Of a stretch of 64,000 bases of DNA, positions 62,901 through 64,000 are shown in pieces. Position numbers and translations under genes: made by a program. The DNA comes from Todiramphus chloris collaris (Eukaryota; Chordata; Aves; Coraciiformes; Alcedinidae). The notes beneath the pieces were generated by a model. It had not been told where the DNA came from. It saw only the letters and a list, made by a program, of their open reading frames with translations, and did no database searches. The number at the start of each line of letters is the position of its first letter. Position 1 is the stretch's first letter. The stretch spans positions 807,080 through 871,079 of the forward strand of contig JANVCC010000167.1 in NCBI GenBank assembly GCA_025345505.1, read 5' to 3'.

Positions 62901-63245
62901 GAGTTAACAGTGGTTCTGAAGGCCAAGCCTTGGTCCTTTCTTTACTTACTTGCCTTTGCATGAGCTACCATCTATCTGAACCCTAAACTACAACCTAAGT
63001 ATATGGGTAATTTGGATTTGCTAATCTCAAAGTACTTTCATGTTTATTCATTTTCAAAATTAAGTAATCTGATACTGTGAATGAGTTCACGCATCCTTTA
63101 TCAAGTCTGAAATACTTCTGGGTAGGTTCTGTATTATTTATTCTTTTTTAGTGGATAAAAATGGTTAATATTTGCATTCATGTCACAGGCGTTAGCGTGA
63201 ATACCTCAGGAAATCTTCCGACATCAATGCTGTTAAAGGAGAGTG
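812..63245 (+). CDS. PTPN13: PTPN13, partial: KIND, linker and FERM exons
   Basis: This is the 5' half of a large non-receptor tyrosine phosphatase that acts as a submembranous scaffold. The family order is KIND, coiled-coil linker, FERM, five PDZ domains and a C-terminal PTP domain. In this window I find 18 exons: 812-981, 6994-7059, 10557-10742, 14822-14915, 27087-27650, 39740-39835, 42519-42618, 49415-49634, 51150-51224, 51335-51509, 52511-52664, 52820-52958, 53413-53565, 55148-55330, 56484-56646, 60877-61300, 61479-61576 and 63189-63245. All use GT-AG borders, and the joined frame stays open for 3117 nt. Identity rests on recalled similarity to human PTPN13, which is near-identical in the KIND and FERM exons. 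The start codon exon lies upstream. The PDZ and phosphatase exons lie downstream, so catalytic residues cannot be judged. I see no frameshift or stop in any exon. Confidence 0.95.
2081..2480 (-). mobile_element. CR1 LINE 3' fragment
   Basis: It begins on the + strand with ATCATAGAACAGTAGGGGTTG, shortened here as ATCATAGAACAG, the reverse complement of a CR1 3' end. It continues through the 3' end of ORF2 (the reverse of the [13 protein letters not shown] region). It is 5'-truncated, as usual for CR1. Confidence 0.9.
3197..3237. repeat. 22-bp repeat left of a CR1 copy
   Basis: AAGCTTTAGCATGAAGTTCA with a two-base TG spacer occurs at 3197 and 3219. Matching units lie just after the CR1 at 3997-4033 (AAGCTTTAGAATGAAGTTCA), so the CR1 sits inside the array. 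Confidence 0.8.
3226..3996 (+). mobile_element. CR1 LINE fragment (young type)
   Basis: It covers the C-terminal part of ORF2 ([20 protein letters not shown]) to the 3' end ATTCTATGATTCT. It carries the one-base deletion at the VQ(R)R position shared with other copies. About 97 percent of bases match the copy at 24858-25805 by eye. It is inserted beside a 22-bp tandem repeat. Confidence 0.93.
4088..4272 (+). mobile_element. CR1 LINE fragment with internal deletion
   Basis: The ORF2 segment AGCCAGCAGTGTGCCCAGG jumps directly to the region near the end of ORF2 (TCACCATCCCTGG) and then to the 3' end TTCCAACC...ATTCTATG. Several hundred bases of the middle are missing. Confidence 0.8.
4669..5246 (-). 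mobile_element. Probable ERVL-type solo LTR (fossil)
   Basis: Read on the minus strand it starts with TGTCCTGGTTTGAGTG, like the common avian ERVL LTR start (TGTCCTGGTTTGGG). It has an ATTAAA signal about 180 bp before the proposed end. No internal viral region is seen, so it looks like a solo LTR of about 580 bp. The ends are approximate. The family call rests on memory of the motif. Confidence 0.4.
5652..5900 (-). mobile_element. Old CR1 LINE 3' fragment
   Basis: The sequence ATCATAGGATGCCAGCTTGG is followed by a diverged CR1 3' region on the reverse strand (AGTCCAACC, GAATCCACCACTTCCC). It is more diverged than other copies, so probably an older subfamily. Confidence 0.7.
6386..6413. repeat. 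Perfect inverted repeat (11-bp arms)
   Basis: GTGTATGTTAC, loop TTACAT, then GTAACATACAC. A further direct copy of AGTAGTGTATGTT follows at 6414. Confidence 0.85.
6994..7059 (+). CDS. PTPN13: PTPN13 exon: KIND domain, short exon
   Basis: The 66-nt exon (22 codons, phase 0-0) encodes [20 protein letters not shown] followed by Ser-Gln. This is the kinase-like helical segment of KIND. It is flanked by the acceptor CCGACAG and the strong donor GTAAGT. Its length is a multiple of three, so skipping would keep the frame but remove the core of the KIND fold. Two to three residues differ from human. Confidence 0.95.
8444..8801 (+). mobile_element. CR1 LINE 3' fragment
   Basis: It runs from GTTTAGCCTGGAGAAGAG (ORF2 C-terminus) to the end ACCACTCTATGATTCTAT. 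It belongs to the subfamily with GATCTCCAGAGGTCCCTTCC. Confidence 0.92.
9472..10464 (+). mobile_element. CR1 LINE fragment, about 1 kb
   Basis: It contains the reverse transcriptase motif region ([17 protein letters not shown], then FADD-like LADDTKLGG) through to the 3' end. A small internal deletion lies near 9750, and it carries the family frameshift near 10035. It ends about 90 bp upstream of the KIND exon at 10557. Confidence 0.93.
10557..10742 (+). CDS. PTPN13: PTPN13 exon: KIND domain, C-terminal part
   Basis: The 186-nt exon (62 codons, phase 0-0) encodes the end of KIND, beginning [19 protein letters not shown] and ending near Leu-Val-Leu-Gly-Ser-Leu-Pro-Gly. The protein is almost invariant against human. 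The acceptor follows a pyrimidine-rich tract (about 10520-10556) and the donor is GTAAGT. A CR1 copy ends only about 90 bp upstream of the acceptor, but the pyrimidine tract itself lies in unique sequence. Confidence 0.96.
11185..11497 (+). mobile_element. CR1 LINE 3' fragment
   Basis: It carries CATCCCTGGAGGGGTTCA, then TTGGACTTGATGATCTTGAA and a final ATGATTCTGTGAT. It belongs to the subfamily with CTTGAAGGT in the 3' region. Confidence 0.88.
13069..14208 (+). mobile_element. CR1 LINE fragment, longest in window
   Basis: It is about 1.14 kb. It starts in the reverse transcriptase domain and includes [24 protein letters not shown] and the remaining ORF2 to the 3' end ATGATTCTACGATTCTAC. The ORF is broken by several frameshifts. 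Confidence 0.92.
14822..14915 (+). CDS. PTPN13: PTPN13 exon after KIND
   Basis: The 94-nt exon (31 codons plus one base) encodes [20 protein letters not shown] followed by [11 protein letters not shown]. This basic segment directly follows KIND. The acceptor is TTTTGCAG and the donor GTAAGT. The last G joins GA of the next exon to make glycine. The conserved motif [16 protein letters not shown] identifies it. Confidence 0.94.
17014..17802 (-). mobile_element. CR1 LINE fragment (different subfamily)
   Basis: It opens with AATCAGGGAATGGCTTAGGC and continues through the reverse of a CR1 3' end and the last third of ORF2. Its sequence (CCCTGCCATGGGCAGGGACG) separates it from the main young group. 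It matches the type at 37215-37429. Confidence 0.88.
19102..19216 (+). mobile_element. CR1 LINE 3' end
   Basis: This is a short, strongly 5'-truncated copy with GTGTCCTGCTCTGGCAGG and GATCTTCAGAGGTCCCTTCC, ending ATTCTGTGATTC. Confidence 0.88.
22051..22540 (-). mobile_element. CR1 LINE 3' fragment
   Basis: It starts with ATCATAGAATGTTAGGGGTT, and its reverse strand encodes [20 protein letters not shown]. It has a longer open ORF2 remnant than most copies. Confidence 0.9.
22954..23275 (+). mobile_element. CR1 LINE 3' fragment
   Basis: It starts at GGACTGGGTGTCAAAAAGGC and ends CCATTCTATGAATCTGTGAT. It is the subfamily with GATCTTCAGAGGTCCC. Confidence 0.9.
23730..24537 (+). mobile_element. 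CR1 LINE fragment with open ORF2 end
   Basis: The C-terminal part of ORF2 is open over about 240 codons ([70 protein letters not shown]) and then stops naturally before the 3' end. The 3' end has ATGATTCTATGATTCTATG. It is the best preserved CR1 coding segment in the window and lacks the shared frameshift. Confidence 0.93.
24858..25805 (+). mobile_element. CR1 LINE fragment (young type)
   Basis: It starts at the reverse transcriptase region ([11 protein letters not shown]). It is almost identical to 3226-3996 over their shared part, including private variants around ATGAAAGGTAATGGTAGC. It carries the shared one-base deletion. Confidence 0.93.
26043..26256 (+). mobile_element. CR1 LINE 3' end
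   Basis: It starts at GGATGTTAGGAAAAATATC and ends after CCAACCATAACGATCTTC. It shares its 3' type (CTTGAAGGTCCTTTCC) with 11185 and 38118. Confidence 0.85.
27087..27650 (+). CDS. PTPN13: PTPN13 large linker exon
   Basis: At 564 nt this is the largest exon in the window. It encodes about 187 residues of the linker between KIND and FERM. Conserved anchors are [14 protein letters not shown] near the start, [19 protein letters not shown] in the last third, and [20 protein letters not shown] at the end, a charged helical segment. The middle is Ser/His/Lys-rich and aligns poorly with human by eye, so this part looks fast-evolving and disordered. The acceptor is TTATTCCAG and the donor GTTAGT. Phases are 1 and 1, so exon loss would keep the frame. 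Confidence 0.95.
31777..31908. repeat. 15-bp tandem array with assembly gap
   Basis: The unit TAGGAGAGTAGTCAC occurs three times, then a gap of 10 N (31824-31833), then five more perfect units. Real copy number is unknown. The unit is a multiple of three without stops in some frames, which makes artificial open frames. Confidence 0.95.
31824..31833. other. Assembly gap (10 N)
   Basis: Ten N inside the 15-bp array. The flanking unit phase is broken (TA before the gap, TAGG after), as expected for an unresolved array. Confidence 0.98.
33279..33618 (+). mobile_element. CR1 LINE 3' fragment
   Basis: It starts at TACTGAGAGGGGATCTAATT and ends at CCAACCCCTACCATTCTGTG. The end of ORF2 ([30 protein letters not shown]) is recognisable. 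Confidence 0.9.
33997..34066 (-). mobile_element. CR1 LINE 3' end, very short
   Basis: About 70 bp match the reverse of a CR1 3' end (GGAGTTGGAAGGGACCTCTG). Extreme 5' truncation. Confidence 0.75.
34955..35084 (+). mobile_element. CR1 LINE 3' end
   Basis: It starts at CTCCTCTAGAGACTTTCCAG and ends ACCATTCTGTGATTG. It is the subfamily with GATCTCCAGAGG. Confidence 0.88.
35478..35892 (+). mobile_element. CR1 LINE 3' fragment
   Basis: It runs from CATCTCTCCTATGAAGAAAG to GCCATTCTATGTTGC. It encodes [20 protein letters not shown] and shows a short duplication (GATAGATAG) near 35634. Confidence 0.92.
36104..36463 (-). mobile_element. CR1 LINE 3' fragment
   Basis: It begins CTCACAGAATGGTAGGGGTT. 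The reverse strand encodes [20 protein letters not shown] and [20 protein letters not shown]. Confidence 0.9.
37215..37429 (+). mobile_element. CR1 LINE 3' end (CATGGCAGG type)
   Basis: It starts at AGGAAGAATTTCTTCCCCAT and ends ACAATTCTGTGGTTCTATG, with CTGCCCATGGCAGGGGGGTT. It is the same type as the reverse copy at 17014. Confidence 0.88.
37525..37583 (+). mobile_element. CR1 LINE 3' end, very short
   Basis: About 60 bp: GGTTGGACTTGATGATCTTG followed by TTCCAGCC and ATTCTATGATTCTAC. Only the 3' end is present. Confidence 0.75.
38118..38682 (+). mobile_element. CR1 LINE fragment
   Basis: It starts around the segment equivalent to [18 protein letters not shown] and proceeds through [19 protein letters not shown] to the 3' end with TTTCTATGTTTCTATAG. 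It is somewhat diverged. Confidence 0.87.
39740..39835 (+). CDS. PTPN13: PTPN13 linker exon, serine-rich
   Basis: The 96-nt exon (phase 1-1) encodes [10 protein letters not shown] then [20 protein letters not shown] and Arg-Gln. The Ser-rich STSSESPS motif is conserved with human and is a probable phosphorylation cluster (inference). The acceptor is CTTCCAG and the donor GTAAGA. The donor is followed at once by an A/C-rich low-complexity tract. Confidence 0.94.
39841..39965. repeat. A/C-rich low-complexity tract
   Basis: Runs of A separated by CCC, directly after the donor of exon 39740-39835. No unit is regular. Confidence 0.8.
41059..41872 (-). mobile_element. CR1 LINE fragment, about 0.8 kb
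   Basis: It opens ATCATAGAATGGTAGGGGTT. The reverse strand covers the end of ORF2 up to the segment that encodes LDRLESWVK-like sequence. It carries the same one-base deletion as the other young copies, near 41485. Confidence 0.92.
42519..42618 (+). CDS. PTPN13: PTPN13 linker exon, variable
   Basis: The 100-nt exon encodes [20 protein letters not shown] followed by a Ser/Gln-rich tail ending near Gln-Arg-Ala-Arg. It enters in phase 1 and leaves after two bases of an Arg codon. Similarity to human is moderate (VRRxE, LP, QSQR). Its place between two conserved exons and the exact phase fit support it. The acceptor is TTTGCTAG and the donor GTAAGC. Confidence 0.9.
44091..44260. repeat. T homopolymer around a 100-N gap
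   Basis: About 29 T precede and 41 T follow exactly 100 N (44120-44219). The round number is a placeholder of unknown true size. The tract is probably an artefact-prone homopolymer, or a poly(A) tail in reverse. Confidence 0.95.
46579..46607. repeat. C-rich homopolymer
   Basis: A run of C broken by one T. It is simple low-complexity sequence. A similar pure C run lies at about 52263-52283. Confidence 0.9.
46768..47206 (-). mobile_element. CR1 LINE 3' fragment (older type)
   Basis: It opens TCATAGAATCATCAAGGTTG and carries AAGTCCAAC and the reverse of ORF2 ([20 protein letters not shown]). The 3' type matches 58413. Confidence 0.88.
47895..47934. repeat. T homopolymer (about 39 bp)
   Basis: An uninterrupted T tract with no flanking retroposed gene that I can recognise. 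Confidence 0.9.
49074..49187. repeat. TATC-type minisatellite
   Basis: Units of about 20-32 bp with GGGTTTATATCTATC or CAGGTTTATATCTATC recur about five times, built from nested TATC repeats. Confidence 0.85.
49415..49634 (+). CDS. PTPN13: PTPN13 exon: coiled coil before FERM
   Basis: The 220-nt exon encodes 73 codons plus the last base of the split Arg codon. It has an amphipathic Glu/Gln/Met-rich coiled coil ([20 protein letters not shown]), then a conserved motif ([20 protein letters not shown]) just before FERM. The acceptor is CCATAG and the donor GTAATG, in phase 0. The coiled coil is known in the family and is probably for self-association or scaffolding. The exon is intact. Confidence 0.95.
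49635..51149. other. Intron (1.5 kb) before FERM
   Basis: Only a short CR1-like tail (50623-50660) and T runs (50250-50268, 51036-51048) are seen. No further feature is recognised. Confidence 0.7.
50623..50660 (-). mobile_element. CR1-like 3' tail
   Basis: About 38 bp (AGAATCACAGAACATTAGGG, then GTTGGAAGGGG) resemble the reverse of a CR1 3' end. It is too short for a subfamily call. Confidence 0.5.
51150..51224 (+). CDS. PTPN13: PTPN13 exon: entry to FERM
   Basis: The 75-nt exon (25 codons, phase 0-0) encodes [20 protein letters not shown] then Pro-Lys-Ser-Ile-Leu, with one residue different from human. It leads into the F1 lobe of FERM. The acceptor is TTTGCAG and the donor GTAAGA. The next intron is only 110 bp. 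Confidence 0.95.
51335..51509 (+). CDS. PTPN13: PTPN13 exon: FERM F1 lobe
   Basis: The 175-nt exon (58 codons plus one base) encodes the ubiquitin-like F1 lobe of FERM. Features are a basic start (TKKGKND), the beta strands around [20 protein letters not shown], and the helix [20 protein letters not shown]. It is nearly identical to human. The acceptor is AATGTAG and the donor GTAAGA. The FERM domain targets the protein to the cortical membrane and binds phosphoinositides (family knowledge). Confidence 0.96.
51510..52510. other. Intron (1.0 kb) within FERM F1
   Basis: This is unique sequence with a C homopolymer at about 52263-52283. No mobile element is recognised. Confidence 0.7.
52511..52664 (+). 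CDS. PTPN13: PTPN13 exon: FERM F1 end
   Basis: The 154-nt exon encodes the rest of F1: [20 protein letters not shown], a lysine-rich loop ([12 protein letters not shown]), and [19 protein letters not shown]. It enters in phase 1 and leaves after CA of the Gln codon. The donor is GTGAGT. It is joined to the next exon by a very short 155-bp intron. Confidence 0.95.
52820..52958 (+). CDS. PTPN13: PTPN13 exon: FERM F2 lobe, first part
   Basis: The 139-nt exon encodes the start of the helical F2 (acyl-CoA-binding-like) lobe: [20 protein letters not shown], then a helix rich in Leu and Ala ([16 protein letters not shown]). It is almost invariant against human. The acceptor is TTGTAG. The donor GTACAC is weak at positions +4 to +6. 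Both neighbouring introns are short (155 and 454 bp), which may allow recognition across the intron. Confidence 0.95.
53264..53334 (-). mobile_element. CR1 3' tail in a short FERM intron
   Basis: About 70 bp: AATCACAGAATCATAGAAAA then AGACCTTCAAGATCATCAAG and TCCAACC. It lies inside the 454-bp intron, about 80 bp before the acceptor of the exon at 53413. Confidence 0.75.
53413..53565 (+). CDS. PTPN13: PTPN13 exon: FERM F2 lobe, second part
   Basis: The 153-nt exon (51 codons, phase 0-0) encodes [40 protein letters not shown] and [11 protein letters not shown], typical of F2. The acceptor is GTTGTAG and the donor GTAAGT. A short CR1 tail lies about 80 bp upstream of the acceptor. Confidence 0.96.
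53640..53735. repeat. Degenerate 16-bp tandem repeat
   Basis: About five units of the type AGCATTAAAACATAAA with substitutions. Confidence 0.75.
54192..54584 (-). mobile_element. CR1 LINE fragment with internal deletion
   Basis: The reverse of a young CR1. At about 54420 the sequence jumps from the part near the ORF2 end to the part around CTCTCTTGTGAGGA, missing a few hundred bases. The shared one-base deletion is present near 54465. Confidence 0.9.
55148..55330 (+). CDS. PTPN13: PTPN13 exon: F2-F3 junction of FERM
   Basis: The 183-nt exon (61 codons, phase 0-0) encodes the end of F2 ([15 protein letters not shown]) and the first strands of the PH/PTB-like F3 lobe ([20 protein letters not shown], then [14 protein letters not shown]). 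Human has Val where this exon begins with Leu. The acceptor is GTCCAG and the donor GTAAGT. Confidence 0.95.
55331..56483. other. Intron (1.2 kb) within FERM F3
   Basis: This is unique sequence. No repeat or RNA gene is recognised. Confidence 0.7.
56484..56646 (+). CDS. PTPN13: PTPN13 exon: FERM F3 lobe, end
   Basis: The 163-nt exon (54 codons plus one base) encodes the last strands and closing helix of F3: [20 protein letters not shown], then [20 protein letters not shown] and Arg-Gln-Ser-Asn-Gln-Asp. The acceptor is TTGTGTAG and the donor GTAAGG. The final G joins the Glu codon at the start of the 424-nt exon, or a Gly codon if the three following exons are skipped. Confidence 0.95.
58413..58830 (-). 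mobile_element. CR1 LINE 3' fragment (older type)
   Basis: It opens with CACAGAATTGCTGTGATCAG and carries AAGATCATCAAGTCCAACTG and then the reverse of the end of ORF2. It is diverged, and similar in type to 46768. Confidence 0.85.
59608..59635. repeat. 28-bp near-palindrome
   Basis: Arms CCAGAAGACATTC and GAATGTCTTCTGG are separated by TG. They match perfectly over 13 bp. Confidence 0.9.
59934..60446. repeat. G-rich 12/24-bp tandem array
   Basis: The left part is a 12-bp unit (GGTGGTTGGGTG). The right part is a 24-bp unit (GGTGGATGG, then T or A, GGGGTGGTTAGGTG), with about 3 units of the T form followed by about 10 of the A form. The + strand is almost free of C and has many GGG runs, so G-quadruplexes are plausible. 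Several open frames run through it on both strands because the unit is a multiple of three. They are not genes. Confidence 0.95.
60877..61300 (+). CDS. PTPN13: PTPN13 exon: post-FERM linker (cassette candidate)
   Basis: The 424-nt exon begins with the FERM-adjacent [20 protein letters not shown] and the conserved [20 protein letters not shown] and [21 protein letters not shown] variable Ser/Lys-rich tail with KSFHDLSQS follows. Enters in phase 1, leaves after two bases. The acceptor AATCTACAG follows a long T/G-rich tract. Together with the next two exons it spans 193 codons. The matching human segment is 191 residues, the exact size missing from a known human isoform, so this is probably an alternatively used block. 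Two extra residues here (near HISVY) explain the difference. Confidence 0.93.
61479..61576 (+). CDS. PTPN13: PTPN13 exon: acidic-serine linker
   Basis: The 98-nt exon encodes [12 protein letters not shown] then [20 protein letters not shown]. The ESDSSSIED motif is conserved and looks like an acidic casein-kinase-type site (inference). The acceptor CCTTTAAG follows a strong pyrimidine tract. The donor is GTCAGC, weaker than most donors here. If it were not used, the frame would continue into the intron for about 15 codons and stop. Confidence 0.9.
61577..63188. other. Intron (1.6 kb) before the 57-nt exon
   Basis: Its main feature is a tandem array of pyrimidine-rich units with AG (61993-62282). 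The remainder is AT-rich unique sequence with no mobile element. Confidence 0.8.
61993..62282. repeat. Pyrimidine-AG tandem array
   Basis: About 13 units of 20-26 bp, each with a run of 7-12 T, then ATTCTCCATAGAC or ATTCTCCACAGAC. Every unit resembles a polypyrimidine tract followed by CATAG or CACAG. It lies about 900 bp before the 57-nt exon. Confidence 0.93.
63189..63245 (+). CDS. PTPN13: PTPN13 57-nt cassette exon
   Basis: The 57-nt exon (phase 1-1, 19 codons) encodes [20 protein letters not shown] with its split codons. The human counterpart has a similar Ser/Gly-rich pattern (SSGN, PLKE). Its length equals the 19 residues absent from a known human isoform. The acceptor is ATGTCACAG and the donor GTAAGT. 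Low sequence conservation makes it the least certain exon by similarity, but its phase, size and place fit exactly. Confidence 0.85.
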
Positions 63246-64000
63246 GTAAGTTGCTAAATAATAGAATTAAAGAATTCTCTGCCTATAGAATCAACTCAGA
63301 TTGGGAAGCTCTTGTCAAGTGCTGCACTGTTCCACCTATCCTGTTTCTTTGTTACTCTAAAATACCTCTCCCAGTTAGTTGGCTAGGACCTTTCCCTAAA
63401 AGCAACTCCTAATATTTCTTTTGGATTGCATCTCGGGGCAGATTTTGACATCTGTGTATAATATTTTTCAAATAGGAATAGTGTCTGTTTATCTGGGGAC
63501 TCGGACGGCGTTACTACCTAACATACCATGCTCTTCAAAGTTCACCTCCTTTCCTTCTGAGGTTCCTGGTTCTGTAGAGCCTGAGAAGAATGTGCTTACT
63601 TTTTAGTGTTTACTCCTTTGATTTGACTTGGTTTTTGTGGGAGAAAAACTCCTTCTTCATGTGGGGCTGTCTGTCCTACTCCCTTGCACCAGTGTTTTTT
63701 GCCTGTGTGTAGAGCTCAGTAGGTTTTTTGCTGTTGTGGAACTGCATGTTCCACCTAGGGCAAAAGTAGAGCAAGTGCTCTAACCCAAATGAGCTCTATC
63801 TTCTCCAGCTATCTCTCATAGGATGGGAGGAAATGGGCTTAAGTTGCACCAAGAGAGGTTTAGATGGGATATTATGAAAAATGACTTCAGTGGGAGAGTG
63901 GTGAGGCCTTGGAACAGGCTGACCAGGGAGGGTCTGGAGTCCCCATCCCTGGAGGGGTTCAGCAAACATCCAGATGTGGCACTTCAGGAGATGGTTTAGT
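63246..64000. other. Intron, 3' part cut by window
   Basis: Unique sequence runs to about 63799, followed by a + strand CR1 fragment that continues beyond the window end. Confidence 0.75.
63800..64000 (+). mobile_element. CR1 LINE fragment cut by window end
   Basis: It starts around TCTCCAGCTATCTCTCATAG and includes GGCCTTGGAACAGGCTG and CATCCCTGGAGGGGTTCAGC. Its 3' end lies past position 64000. Confidence 0.88.

Noticed and set aside
1-64000. tRNA, rRNA, CRISPR array or DNA transposon
   Set aside because: No cloverleaf, spaced identical repeats with unique spacers, or terminal inverted repeats with a transposase were found. The tandem arrays have no spacers.

Overview
The window looks like bird nuclear DNA carrying the 5' half of PTPN13 (protein tyrosine phosphatase non-receptor type 13; PTP-BL/PTP-BAS/FAP-1) on the + strand. 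I place 18 coding exons from 812 to 63245. All have matching splice phases and together give 3117 nt (about 1039 codons). They start inside the N-terminal KIND domain (about human residue 42), pass through a long serine-rich and coiled-coil linker and the whole FERM domain, and end in the linker before PDZ1. The first coding exon, the five PDZ domains and the phosphatase domain lie outside the window. No other host gene, tRNA, rRNA or CRISPR array was seen.

Layout. 1-14915: four KIND and post-KIND exons separated by CR1-rich introns. 14916-39739: two long introns either side of one large linker exon (27087-27650). 39740-49634: three linker exons, the last encoding a Glu/Gln-rich coiled coil. 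51150-56646: a compact cluster of seven exons that encodes the FERM domain. 60877-63245: three exons (424, 98 and 57 nt) in the FERM-to-PDZ linker. Their joint length and phase match the segments missing from the known human isoforms that lack 191 or 19 residues.

The rest is mostly repeats. About 30 fragments of the LINE CR1 on both strands make up roughly one fifth of the window by my hand estimate. At least four types of CR1 3' end are present, and several copies look young. That density is far above the usual bird level and recalls woodpeckers and relatives (Piciformes), where CR1 expanded strongly. The lineage is an inference from repeats only. There is also one probable solo ERVL-type LTR, several tandem arrays, long homopolymers and two assembly gaps (10 N and 100 N).

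The most interesting signals are two tandem arrays next to the cassette exons: a G-rich 24-bp array about 430 bp before the 424-nt exon, and an array of about 13 units resembling 3' splice sites in the intron before the 57-nt exon. A third is a one-base deletion shared by several young CR1 copies, which suggests that a source element with a shortened reverse transcriptase was amplified.
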